Assembly (NCBI RefSeq): GCF_001680005.1
Contig: NC_033567.1
Location: 2,356,001 to 2,420,000, forward strand
Length of the DNA: 64,000 nucleotides
DNA from: Plasmodium coatneyi
Lineage: Eukaryota > Apicomplexa > Aconoidasida > Haemosporida > Plasmodiidae
Direction: 5' to 3'
The notes below the pieces were generated by a model. The model made no database searches, was not told where the DNA came from, and worked only from the letters and a program-made list of their open reading frames with translations. How positions within the stretch are numbered: position 1 is the first letter of the stretch; every line of letters starts with the position of its first letter. The position numbers and the translations under genes are program-made. This document shows, piece by piece, positions 43,316 to 53,546 of this stretch.

Positions 43316-45634
43316 TCATATGGACGTCACTTTAGAGTGCGAAAAGATGTCCAAGAAAAGTGGGTCATTCTTAATCTGACTAAAAGTCCCAATGGAACAT
43401 ATCCTGCCTTGATCGACGACAATTATTTTATCCATCTGGTGCAAAATATTCACCGAGTGGGTGACGTAGATAATTGTCTTATTAGGTATTAACGTATTAA
43501 TTAGGTTGTATACTTTTTCTACATTGGACTCATCTAAAAAGGAAGTGATTTCATCGAAGACATAAATTGGGGCGTCTTTTATTAAAGACCGGATGATGGA
43601 TATTCTTTGTCTCTGCCCCGATGACATGGAACTGTTTTGTACACTTGTGTGGATATGTTCTGGTAGGGAGTGAATAAACTGGGTCAAATCTAGCTGTTCG
43701 CACAGTGCATTTATTGTTTCGTTTATGAGGCTTAATTTTTCTTGCCCGTATTCCTGCAAAAGTGTATAATTGTTTTGGCCCTTCAGGTGGGCTGTATCAC
43801 TGCTTGGAGTTATTTTTCCTTCACCTAGGCGTGTGTTTGGAGCTTCGTCTGGCTTTTCATTTGGTATGCCTTCTCCTTCCTTCTTGCTAGTCGACTCATC
43901 TACTCCCATGGGGATAACCTTTGGCAACTCCCGCTTGCCCTCAATATTTACCGGTAACAGGGCGTAGACTAAATTTTCGTACAGAGACCTATTCAGCACA
44001 CAGCAGTCCTGCTCACTAACCGATATGACGCATTTTTTAAAATACGTTTTGTTTAAATTTTTTAAGTCACACTTGTCAATGTATATGTTTCCCTGGTAGT
44101 CATACTCCGTGGTGAGGAGCTTCCACAGGGTGGACTTTCCCGACCCGCTTTTCCCTACAATGGCTACCTTTTCCCTTTCCTTTATTTCAAAGTTTATATT
44201 TTTTAGGACATCCTTTTTCTTGCTGGGATCGAATGCATTGTAGGAAAAGTGGACGTTCTCAAATTTGAGGCTTCCGCGGAGGTTTCTTGGACATGGGTCA
44301 CAAACTACAGGGGAACCACCTTCGCTATTCACATCAGCAGTGGTGTGGGGTGTCCTTTCATCCGGTTCAGCATTCCTCACCGGAGTGAAATCCACAATTT
44401 CGTAAATCTTCTGCAAACTTAGCTGGAGAACACCGATATCCTTTTTCAATTTTAGCATGCCAACAATGCCTAACCCTAACATGCTGGAGAAGGCAATGAA
44501 GGAAACGAGCTGTCCATGGGTGATATGTTTCTTATTCAGTTCGCTTCTTCCAAAGCAAAGGATAGAGCAGATAACAATATTGGTTCCTATATTGAGGAAG
44601 GAATAAAATAGGGATTCCCAATTTGTGTACCTCTCATTTAGTCTGTTCATGTATTTTAGGTTTTTACAAAAAAAGCTATTTTCATAATAATCATTTCCAA
44701 AAAATGAAATGACATTTTTTTTTTGTAAAATGTCTGACAATCTAGCCATTTGTTTTTCTTCACAGGTGGACGTCTTCATTTTAATACTTTTCAATTTTCT
44801 CAAAATGAGAAGGATCAAAAATCCGTAAGTAGGAACAACGAAGACACACAGTTTGGTCAGGTAAGGAGATATGCATATCATGGATATACTTCCCCCGACG
44901 ATGGAGTTACCATAACGCATCATCTGCGTGATGGACGTGATCAACTGCTTGGCGGAAAATTTTATTTCGTTAAAAATAAGGTTGATGAGATAGTCTGGCG
45001 ATTTATGCGATTTGAACTTTTCACTGTTTTGTGTAATGATCGTTTTGTGCACTCGTTTTTTCAGTCGGTTCTCTACCTTCTTAATGCACTTGTTTGTGAA
45101 GTATATTCTAAAGTAGGACGCCACGCCTCCGCAGAGGAAGTACGGTAGGAAGCACAAAACGGCATTCGCGCCTCTGTCTGGGGTGCCTGGAAAAAATTTG
45201 TTTAAAATTTTGGTCCTCTGTAGGAGAGTCATCAGGAAGTTGCACTTGGAGGGCGCCACAATGCTTCCACCTGCATTAACGCCATTAACGCTATTTACCC
45301 CGCTAAGTGGGGTTACACCCCCGTTTGACAGATTTACCGTCTCGACACACTCCCCCATAATCTTCGGGTAATTCAAGTTCGTATACGCATTGATGGCTAA
45401 AAATGCAAAGGCGATGACGAGCAGCGTCTTTTCCCCTTTCGTCATGTCGGTTATAGCCCTTAGAAGGAAATTATTTTTTCCTTTTTTCGATGCACCTTCT
45501 TCTGCTCCTCCATCTTTAGGTTTATTATTGACGGAGCTGTCTTCCCCATGAATTGAAAACACCGCGTAGATGCTATTCAGGATTTTTCCGAGCGTCCCCT
45601 GGGCATCTTTGCCCTTCCGCAGCGCGTTCCCCAT
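43316..45634 (-). CDS. ABCB5: ABC transporter B family half-transporter (ABCB5 / MDR5 type)
   Basis: Half-size ABC exporter of 772 residues: one membrane domain (about 60-440, roughly six hydrophobic segments) followed by one nucleotide-binding domain. Walker A is GKSGSGKST (about 493-501). The Q-loop region is VSEQDCC (about 541-547). The signature is MSSGQRQ (about 670, instead of LSGGQ). Walker B with D-loop is YVFDEITSFLD (about 690-700), and the switch His is in YVTHSVN. About 80 residues of low complexity are inserted between the Q-loop and the signature. It should work as a homo- or heterodimer. I start at MGNALRKG (ATG 45632-45634), because the frame upstream has no ATG. The MGN start could be N-myristoylated, which is unusual for an exporter. 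By gene order and architecture it matches P. falciparum MDR5/ABCB5 as I recall it. Substrate unknown. Confidence 0.9.
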   Translation of the reverse strand: MGNALRKGKDAQGTLGKILNSIYAVFSIHGEDSSVNNKPKDGGAEEGASKKGKNNFLLRAITDMTKGEKTLLVIAFAFLAINAYTNLNYPKIMGECVETVNLSNGGVTPLSGVNSVNGVNAGGSIVAPSKCNFLMTLLQRTKILNKFFPGTPDRGANAVLCFLPYFLCGGVASYFRIYFTNKCIKKVENRLKKRVHKTIITQNSEKFKSHKSPDYLINLIFNEIKFSAKQLITSITQMMRYGNSIVGGSISMICISPYLTKLCVFVVPTYGFLILLILRKLKSIKMKTSTCEEKQMARLSDILQKKNVISFFGNDYYENSFFCKNLKYMNRLNERYTNWESLFYSFLNIGTNIVICSILCFGRSELNKKHITHGQLVSFIAFSSMLGLGIVGMLKLKKDIGVLQLSLQKIYEIVDFTPVRNAEPDERTPHTTADVNSEGGSPVVCDPCPRNLRGSLKFENVHFSYNAFDPSKKKDVLKNINFEIKEREKVAIVGKSGSGKSTLWKLLTTEYDYQGNIYIDKCDLKNLNKTYFKKCVISVSEQDCCVLNRSLYENLVYALLPVNIEGKRELPKVIPMGVDESTSKKEGEGIPNEKPDEAPNTRLGEGKITPSSDTAHLKGQNNYTLLQEYGQEKLSLINETINALCEQLDLTQFIHSLPEHIHTSVQNSSMSSGQRQRISIIRSLIKDAPIYVFDEITSFLDESNVEKVYNLINTLIPNKTIIYVTHSVNILHQMDKIIVVDQGRICSIGTFSQIKNDPLFLDIFSHSKVTSI

Positions 45635-46831
45635 GTTGCACGTATAGCTGCAGCTACGGTTGCTAAGGGTGCGTGGAAAATTTGAAGCCACTCCACCTAC
45701 TTTGCTACTTCATCTGCCGTTTCTTCAGATGATCCACGTGTGCAGTGCCACCCCGTCGACACACAAACTTGTCGAACAGGATATTTAACCAAAAGATGGA
45801 ACTACTTATTCACATGACAACTAACCATGCAGCCGTGTATACCTTTTCATGTAGAACACTTTTTGAGGCAAAACTACAAACGGGGAGAGTAACCATATCA
45901 GGGTGGAAATTAAACAGTCCCAAGAAAATACACCTGATGTAACACTGATGTGGGGGGGAAGCATACACAAAAAAAAAAAGAAAAAAAAATTGTACACAAA
46001 TGGGTGACACAGCAATTTGGTAGAAAAACAAACAAAAAAACAAAACAAAAAAATTCGAAACGAAGAAATGTGAAGGGGGGAACGGGTCAACTGCGTAGGC
46101 ACATTTTTCTCAGCGCGCTTGTAATAGCGCAACTTTTTTTTTTTAAAAAAAAAAAACGGAGTTTTCGAAAAAAAAAATCTTCCACTTGGAGAGGGACATA
46201 ATTCGTCCACACAGAGTGTAAAGTATATGCCCTTATCCACTAAGTCAGAATTATGATAATTTTTAAAACTACCTTGGGGGAAGAATTCACATTTTTTTTT
46301 TTTTTTTTTTTACACTTCTTCGAAACATTCCGCGCTTCTTTTCCGCAGTAACAATTTTCCCCTTTTACATCCCCCCCGCTTGGAGTGATGCTATTAGTGA
46401 AAATTTAAGCAGGTCAGTGGATCCACAAATATGCCCTTAGCGCATGTTTTGACCTGCCCTAATTTAATGATAAAACAGAGGAATATCACCCATGTGCGTG
46501 TGTTTAATTTTCCCACTTGCAGCGATGACCATTTGTTTGACTCCCCCCCCAATAATAGAAGATCCCTTACCACGGTCTTCACTTCCAACTTGAGTGATGC
46601 ACGAAAATAGGAAGGTGTGAACAATCCCGTTGCTTTCATTTTTAAGCGCCCGTTAAGTGTGCAGACGGAGTTATACCTCTCTAGCAGAAGGGAAAGAATC
46701 GCAGTTAGACCGCATTGTCCACGCGTATAGGGAGTTTAATGCATTGAAACACACTCACACGGTAAAAGATCCACCTCTGGTAATAACCTCGTTGACAGTC
46801 ACCTGACCCGTCCACCGCACACTCGCGCAGA
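45635..46831. promoter_or_regulatory. Divergent upstream region of ABCB5 and MZT1
   Basis: About 1.2 kb between divergent starts, with mixed A/T runs near 45970, 46130 and 46293 (T20). Promoters of both genes must lie here. No coding frame is convincing. Confidence 0.5.
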
Positions 46832-47062
46832 ATGGCAGAGAAGGAAGCGAAAAAGGAAGCCATCGAAATAATTTACGAAATTTCAAATATCCTAAACGTA
46901 AATCTGGACAAAGAGACGATCGTCATTTTGATACAGTTATGTGAATATGGAGTGAGCCCAAAGGTGCTCTCGCACATAATTATTCAGCTGAAGAAGGAAA
47001 AGCAAAAGTTCCTTCAGAATTTAAGCAACAACATGGGAAACCTCAAGCAGGGCAATGCATAG
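46832..47062 (+). CDS. MZT1: Mitotic-spindle organizing protein 1 (MOZART1)
   Basis: Single exon of 76 residues. MZT1 is a very small subunit that binds the N-termini of gamma-tubulin complex proteins and helps recruit the gamma-tubulin ring complex to microtubule-organising centres. Almost the whole protein is the family domain: EIIYEISNILNVNLDKETIVILIQLCEYGVSPKVLSHIIIQLKKEK (residues about 12-57). It matches the eukaryotic pattern of LYEISNIL, LD+ETL, a Gly in CE.GV.P, then A..I.ELR. Length agrees with family members (70-85). The start ATG is followed by a short charged leader. In Plasmodium it would act at the nuclear centriolar plaque. Confidence 0.92.
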   Translation: MAEKEAKKEAIEIIYEISNILNVNLDKETIVILIQLCEYGVSPKVLSHIIIQLKKEKQKFLQNLSNNMGNLKQGNA

Positions 47063-48008
47063 CCTCATCCCCCTGGCGCGTTAACAGGTGGCCATTCTTA
47101 CACGTCTTTGTGTAGGGTAACCCCTGAGGCAAGCACTCAAGGGATACACGCTCAGCCGAAGGCTGCCGATACACGAAGGAGATGTGAAGGACAAGCGGTG
47201 GTGATACTGCCAACCTGTGTAGTCTCGATTTTTTTTTAAAACATTAACTTGAGCAAAGTTTTGCTGCCTCTTGGGAGAAGGACGCACATTTCTCCGCATT
47301 ACCATTATAATTTTTTTTTGTGTAATTTTTTTGGCCAATTCTGGCACGAACTTCTTGCTATTCCTTTTTCATATGCGAATGTGAATACTAACAGTCCTTA
47401 TAAAGGAGGAGAAAAGACGAACGGTGAGAATTGGCCACCGCGAAATGGCAACTCGCAAAGGTCACCAAAGGGGGAAGGGGAAAAGTTCGCACGTTGCGAA
47501 TATTTTTTGTGAAGGTATTTCGTAAATGTGCCTTGCAAATACACTTCGTTTCATTCTGCTTTTGTATGCTTTATTTTTTTTCCTCCATGTTCATTGCCCT
47601 TCCTTCAAAAAAAAAACCAAATGCATCCCCGCGTGTACAACTCGCACGCCAAGGGGACCATGTGCATGCTGCTCTGTGTCCATACATACACATGCAGTGC
47701 AACAGCAAAGTAACAAAATGGCGACGAAGAAAGGAAGCAAAAGGGAACAAATCGAACGAAGCAGAACGATTTTCCCGTCACCTTCAGCCATGCCGCGCAC
47801 GCAAAGTGTATGAAGTATTTCCCGCAGAATATCCCCCCACTTGCAATTGGGAAAATCGGGAAAAAAAAAAAAAAAAGTGGGCAAACGGGTGAGCAATTAA
47901 GCGCCCGGAGAAATACCAAACGGAGAAGCACTTTCCCCTTTTTACACGCAAGCGGGACAGACTTTGTCCTAAATTGGTGAGAAATGCGGCATGCACGTGT
48001 GCCAACTG

Positions 48009-48039
<31 letters not shown>

Positions 48040-48334
48040 GTTCTGGGGTGGAGAATATTTCCTTGTTCTGGTTACACCTTCGACAAGAAAGAAGGAAAAA
48101 AAAAAAACAAAACGAAATGACAAAAATGAGTACCTAGAAAGGATAGTTTTATTCCTTTTCCCCCGCGTTTTGCATCCTCCGTTTTGTATTCCCCTTTTTT
48201 TTTGTATCCCCCGTTTTGAATTCTCCGTTTTGCCTACTTGTTTTGAATTTTTTTTTTTTTTTCATCATTTTCGCGAACTAGACCGCCTAGCGGAAGGATT
48301 CATCCAAAGTGTCACCCCCGCATCGCAACGCGGA
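47063..48334. other. Intergenic region upstream of the coiled-coil gene
   Basis: About 1.27 kb with the MZT1 3' flank and the promoter/5' UTR of the coiled-coil protein. The open frame of the latter extends upstream to 47984, but only through a T24 run and other T-rich sequence (poly-Phe), so I treat it as untranslated. Confidence 0.5.
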
Positions 48335-51300
48335 ATGGAGAACTACGAGTCGCCGTCCGAAGTTTTAAAAAAAAAGGACAAAATCGAGTCAGCAGACAAG
48401 GGAAAGGAGAAAAAAGACAAACTCAAATTTATCGACATATTTAACGACAGCAATGACGCAGAGCAGAGTGATAACAAAGTTGAAAACTTTTTAAAAAAAA
48501 AAAAAATAATTGAAAGTAAAAGGAAGGCAAAGAATAAAAGCGGCGTGTATCTTTTGGAAGGCGCCCCAAATGTGTACGCCACAGATTTGGTGACCTCCAG
48601 TGTGGCCAACTCAGGAAACCCAGACGGGGAGAACAACATCCCTGAGGCGAACACCATCCAACGAAGCAGAAGTCTGCTGAATAATTTAAATATATTTTCC
48701 AACGAGGGAGAGCACAACCATGCCTATCTGGTTAACGAGATTTACCGGCTGAAGGCCGAAGTGGAAGAAGAGAAACAAAAAGGGTGCCGGACAAATGAGG
48801 AGGCAAAACTGCTGAAGGAAAAAAACGACGTGCTCAGTAAGAGCATCAGCGATATGAAGAACGAAATGGAAAAACTCCAAAATATTTACGACGAGGAAAT
48901 TGTAAAAATAAAGGAGTCATACGAGAGGCGCCTTCTAGTTTTTCAGGCCGAACTGGAGGAAAAGGAAAATTACTTTAAGAAGCAAAAAGAGGCCCACAGG
49001 GAGGAATTCGAGTCACAACTGGAGGAGTACAAGAGTCTGTACCAAAATGAGAAAAAGAAAAGTCAAGACAGGGAGAGACTAATCGAGGAGGCTGCCGCCG
49101 AACGGGAGAGACTCACAAAAGAAGCTGCCTCCGAACGGGAGAAACTTTCCAAAGAGGGCGCCGCCCAAATAGAAGAGCTCCAAAACCGTGTAGCCCAAAT
49201 GACCGAACGGGAAAAAGACCTATCACAATGCCTGAATGAAGAAAAGGAAAAAAATGAAAAAATCAAAACGGAAGCAGAAAAATACAAACAGCAAGTTCTC
49301 AGCCTGAACGAAATAATTAACAAAAAAAATGAAAACATAAAAAATATGGTAAATGATATTCTTCTGGTGAAAAATGTATATGACGAGCTAGCCAAAGAGA
49401 AGGAACTGAACGAATTAGGAAAAAAAAAACTAGCCAAAAAAATTGAAACGTATGAAAAGGATTTTCATTATTTAAAAAAAAACATGGAAGGATATAGACT
49501 AAACAATGATAAACTGAGGAAAGGCAACCAGGAACTGAATGAACAAGTGAGGAAAATGGAATGCCAGATTCGTAGTCTTCAGAATGAGAATGAATTTTTA
49601 AAAAAGGAAAATCTTCTTTTTAACAAAAAATTTTTGAATGTAAAAAAGGGGAAAAAGATAGGACAGTTGGACTACTTCTCCGAATCGACGGATATCAAGG
49701 ATGAGGTGCCTAGTGCGGACAGTAGTCTGGAGGGAAACAACACGTTAGGATCTCACACAGACGAGGTGCAGGAGAAGGAAGTGATGCTAATGGGACAAAC
49801 GAACGAGATAGCCAAAGTGAAAGATGCAAGTGGAGGAAACAGCACTGACGGGGACAAGTGCACCAAGCGGAAGAAGAAAAAAAAGAAAAAAAATATTATA
49901 AAGAAGAAAAAAAAAAATTTTGCAAAAGTTGTAAAAAGGGAAGAGAAAGGGGCAGGTAGCCATGATAGAAGCGATGTTGGCATGGATGGTGACAGTGATG
50001 ATTGCGGGGAAGGCTCCTCCTCCACCGGGGAGGACCGCCCCGCAGAACCAACGTCCGCACTGAGCGTGCTAACAACCCGTCGAGGAAAACGAAAAGACGC
50101 CGCCGAGCAGAAAAGGGGAAGCATCTGTGGAGACCCCCGAGAAGAAAACGAATCAGACGAAACGGGCGCAACGAGCGAATCAGACAGAGCAGACAAATCG
50201 GACAAATCAGACGAAGGAGGTGAAGGCCACCTCAGCACGCTAAGCCGAACAGGCAGCAAACCCAACTGTGCATGCCAGTCAAAAAAGGAAGTGCAACTGC
50301 CCCATGTGGGGCGTAGCGTAGGCAATTTAGTAAGCGCAAAAAAAGTGAATAGAAATACCATCGGACAAAATTACGAAGAGGTTGGAAATGCAGAACGATT
50401 CGATCTGATCTCTAAATTTTTGGAGAACGGTACAAAAGATGAAAAGAAAAAAAAAAAAAAAGAAGGAAAAAAAGAAAAAGAAAGAGAAAAAAGAAAGTGC
50501 GATTATAGTAAGACAAATTTTAGTGCCACCAGTTTGGGAAGCTCCAACATGTTCAAAAAAGAGCTAAGCAGCAACAGATATCTGTTCGACTTAAATCTTT
50601 ACAGCTTAAAAAGGTATAATATTTTCAGCCTCAGTAATGGGGTATTCCCCCAAGGGGGTGATAACGACTTGACCAACCTGGTGAGCAAGAAGAAGAGCTG
50701 CCCAGCGCGAATGGGCCATTTGGACGAAATGCACAATTTGGATGATGTGCACAATTTTGACATGAGCACAAACAACACTTGGCGCAGCCGAACGGAGGGG
50801 TTACCTCGTGCGTTGAGGGATTCCTCCTGCGGCAGAACCAACGACAGGGAAGAGGCAGACTGTTTCGAAGCTGCACCACGCACGAGGATCCTCCAAGGAG
50901 GTGGTGCCAACTGTATAAATCACATAAACGATGACATGGAAAAAAACAATACAATCAACTACTTCTTAGCTAACATAAAAAAGGAAAAGAAAAATTCGAA
51001 CGAAATTGTGATGAAGAGAAGGGAGACTCGTCTGCACAAGCTCCTCAGCAGACGTGACTCCTCTAGCGGATCCTTTCAAATGGGGAAAGATCATTTGGTG
51101 CGGAAGTTCCTGGGGGGTGAAGAACCCATCGAATGTGAAAAAAGCAATCACCATGGTAGTGCCCTGCACAGCGGCGGCGTCAGTACCGCTGATGAACTTG
51201 ACCAACATAGGCACCACATCCAGGAAGATCAGAGGGACATGCAGTCCTACCTCCTAAGCAAGTGCAAAGGAAAAAACAACATTTACGGTCTGTTCATCAT

Positions 51301-53017
51301 AAATGAACGTCTAAAGAGCATCTACAAAAACATAGCGAATAAGAGAAAGTCGATTAGCAACTTTCCAGTGAGTATGCCAAAAATTGAAAGTCAAAAAAAG
51401 TTTAGTAGTTCCTTTAATATCCTACAAACAGGAAAGTTTCTTCCCGGGGGGGAGGAAAACATACCCATGGTGTTTCCCCTTGGTTGTAAAAAAAATGCAC
51501 ACGAAATGGTGCCTACTTTTGAGAATAGGGGAGAGTCCAACGGATTGCATTTTGCCACACAAAATGGTCTCATCAAGGGGGAAGTTCCATCGGGCGATGA
51601 AACGAAAAAAATGAGTTTCACCTCGGAAAGTAGATTAACAGAAGAGATGCGTAGTGCAGGGAGTTCCTTTGTAGTGTCTGGAGAAGACCCCCTTATAAAG
51701 GATGAGGAACAAATTGGAAAAAATGTCCTTTTCGAAAATTCAAAAAATATGAACAGGTTAGGCAAAAAAGGGGAACCCAGTTACACACACGAGGAAAATG
51801 ATGAGGAGAGTATCTTTTTAAAGAAAAAAAATTACCTCGGAAATGCCCACTCCATTTCGGTTATGTTTGACAAGAATCAGCCACCAACGGGGGGATACTT
51901 CTCGTCAAATGAGTCCCATTCGAGAGTAGTAACAAACGGGGGAGAGGAAGACGCGCGTGTAGGGGTTGGTGAAAATCCCCGTTCCATGGGATGGCATCCC
52001 TTATACCAGGAGGGCATGGAAAAATGCGTTTCGTTTGTAAACGTGGGCAGTAAAGTGCTTCAGGAGGGAGTGGATAAAGTTGGAAGAGGACCGCAAGGTG
52101 AAGGTCTTCCCCTTCGGGAACGTCTGACCCATCACGCGAACGGGTCAGAAGACAACGAATTTGCGAACCACCTCAAAGGGAAGGAAGGCCCACCAAAAGG
52201 CAACCCTCGCAAAACAAACAAAAACGAAGAAGCAGTCAGCAACTTGGACTTAAATGATGTATTTAATTCAAATTTTAACAACTTTTTATTGTCCTATAAG
52301 AGCAAAAAAAGGGAGTTTGCCACATCTCCCAATTCTGCGTCACCATCCAGAAATCGAATTTTTGAAATTTTAAAAAAAAAAAACTCCCCATATGATCACT
52401 CGGATGAGCAAAATTGTACAGACGCCACGAGGGAAGACTCCTACTTCGAAAATTATTTAAACGGTTTGAAGCAGCAGAGGGGTAGGACTCAAGTCGGGGA
52501 AGATTCAAGCGGTGTGTACATTCGCCGTTCTGATAGACAGGACGAGCAGAACGGATCCACGGATAAACATACTCAGAGGGGAAGCAACAAATGGGACTGC
52601 TTGACTGAAACAGAAAAGTTCATCAAACAGGATTCTCCACAAAATAGTAATATGGTGGATGATCCAAATGTACTTATGCAAAATAATGCCAACTCGGGGA
52701 TCCTTTTCGGGGGTGGAAGTGACTATCGTGGGGACTCCAACAGAGGCAACATTAGGAAGGAGAGTGAGCGCTTCCTATTCAGCAGTAACTCCGTAATGAA
52801 CGCTGGGTCGAACTCCATCGGGGGGATGACTTATGAAAATGTTGTGAGGAGCAACATGGAAAATGCACACTTTATCAATTTGGTTAAAAATAAAAGGCAA
52901 AAGGATATCCTACTGGGAGGGGAACAAAGCAACTCTTCACTTCGCTTGACCAGTCAAGAATGTAATACTTCAAATAGGAGCAACGAACTGAACTGGAAGA
53001 AATCACCACGAGTTTGA
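48335..53017 (+). CDS. Large coiled-coil protein of unknown function
   Basis: Single exon of 1,560 residues from the chosen ATG at MENYESPSEVLKKKDK. Residues about 130-445 form a long, highly charged heptad-rich coiled coil (for example EEEKQKGCRTNEEAKLLKEK and repeats of AAxERExL). A Lys-rich run (about 509-540) and an acidic/Ser patch (about 545-640) follow, then roughly 900 residues of Asn/Ser/Lys/Gly-rich sequence with scattered short hydrophobic pieces (YLFDLNLYSLKRYNIFSLS, NNIYGLFIINERLKSIYKNI). There is no signal peptide or membrane segment. Such architecture suggests a structural protein of the cytoskeleton, centriolar plaque or nuclear scaffold, but nothing identifies it. The neighbouring MZT1 is not evidence of shared function. 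An upstream in-frame extension to 47984 encodes poly-Phe and is probably not translated. Confidence 0.85.
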   Translation: MENYESPSEVLKKKDKIESADKGKEKKDKLKFIDIFNDSNDAEQSDNKVENFLKKKKIIESKRKAKNKSGVYLLEGAPNVYATDLVTSSVANSGNPDGENNIPEANTIQRSRSLLNNLNIFSNEGEHNHAYLVNEIYRLKAEVEEEKQKGCRTNEEAKLLKEKNDVLSKSISDMKNEMEKLQNIYDEEIVKIKESYERRLLVFQAELEEKENYFKKQKEAHREEFESQLEEYKSLYQNEKKKSQDRERLIEEAAAERERLTKEAASEREKLSKEGAAQIEELQNRVAQMTEREKDLSQCLNEEKEKNEKIKTEAEKYKQQVLSLNEIINKKNENIKNMVNDILLVKNVYDELAKEKELNELGKKKLAKKIETYEKDFHYLKKNMEGYRLNNDKLRKGNQELNEQVRKMECQIRSLQNENEFLKKENLLFNKKFLNVKKGKKIGQLDYFSESTDIKDEVPSADSSLEGNNTLGSHTDEVQEKEVMLMGQTNEIAKVKDASGGNSTDGDKCTKRKKKKKKKNIIKKKKKNFAKVVKREEKGAGSHDRSDVGMDGDSDDCGEGSSSTGEDRPAEPTSALSVLTTRRGKRKDAAEQKRGSICGDPREENESDETGATSESDRADKSDKSDEGGEGHLSTLSRTGSKPNCACQSKKEVQLPHVGRSVGNLVSAKKVNRNTIGQNYEEVGNAERFDLISKFLENGTKDEKKKKKKEGKKEKEREKRKCDYSKTNFSATSLGSSNMFKKELSSNRYLFDLNLYSLKRYNIFSLSNGVFPQGGDNDLTNLVSKKKSCPARMGHLDEMHNLDDVHNFDMSTNNTWRSRTEGLPRALRDSSCGRTNDREEADCFEAAPRTRILQGGGANCINHINDDMEKNNTINYFLANIKKEKKNSNEIVMKRRETRLHKLLSRRDSSSGSFQMGKDHLVRKFLGGEEPIECEKSNHHGSALHSGGVSTADELDQHRHHIQEDQRDMQSYLLSKCKGKNNIYGLFIINERLKSIYKNIANKRKSISNFPVSMPKIESQKKFSSSFNILQTGKFLPGGEENIPMVFPLGCKKNAHEMVPTFENRGESNGLHFATQNGLIKGEVPSGDETKKMSFTSESRLTEEMRSAGSSFVVSGEDPLIKDEEQIGKNVLFENSKNMNRLGKKGEPSYTHEENDEESIFLKKKNYLGNAHSISVMFDKNQPPTGGYFSSNESHSRVVTNGGEEDARVGVGENPRSMGWHPLYQEGMEKCVSFVNVGSKVLQEGVDKVGRGPQGEGLPLRERLTHHANGSEDNEFANHLKGKEGPPKGNPRKTNKNEEAVSNLDLNDVFNSNFNNFLLSYKSKKREFATSPNSASPSRNRIFEILKKKNSPYDHSDEQNCTDATREDSYFENYLNGLKQQRGRTQVGEDSSGVYIRRSDRQDEQNGSTDKHTQRGSNKWDCLTETEKFIKQDSPQNSNMVDDPNVLMQNNANSGILFGGGSDYRGDSNRGNIRKESERFLFSSNSVMNAGSNSIGGMTYENVVRSNMENAHFINLVKNKRQKDILLGGEQSNSSLRLTSQECNTSNRSNELNWKKSPRV

Positions 53018-53546
53018 CTATCACCACACCCCGCGTGGGGGGTCACTTCCAAATAAGTAACGCTGCAAAATGGATGAGTTAATTTTTCGTTTCCATTTTG
53101 ACGTAATATTTGCCTGAACGTTCAGGCGAAAATTGTCCACTTTTGAACTTTAATTTTTTTTTTTTCCTCTTTTTTTTTTTTTTTTTTTTATTTTTACATT
53201 TGTGTACGTACACCATGTGGGTTATTCTTGTTCACCTTGCACACATTCCATTTTTGTCTAATTTGAGTTGCACACATTTGACAAGTTGGCGCATTTTTTA
53301 AAAGGATGTTCTTTGGGACTTCTTCCTGGGACTATTTTTTTTTTTTTTTTTTTCAAGACTGCCAATTTTGCAAGAACTTCGCGGATAAGCGGTATGCCTT
53401 CATCAGAGGAAAAAGTTGTCCTTGACGATTTGCGAGAAGAACAGGGGGACCAGCGCTGCAACGGGGTAAAAAAGGGATAAAAATGGGGGTGTATATAGAA
53501 GGGGTAAAAAGGGCCAATTTATTCAGGTGAACAAAAACCCGGCTGA
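53018..53546. other. Convergent intergenic region with a 16-bp palindrome
   Basis: Between the 3' ends of the coiled-coil gene and the minus-strand 460-residue gene. It holds GCCTGAACGTTCAGGC at 53112-53127, T runs (T18 near 53170, T19 near 53335), and an exon-like plus-strand segment (53358-53469). Confidence 0.5.

Noticed and set aside
47984..48334. N-terminal extension of the coiled-coil protein
   Set aside because: It depends on translating T24 and other T-rich runs as poly-Phe; the ATG at 48335 gives a normal hydrophilic start.
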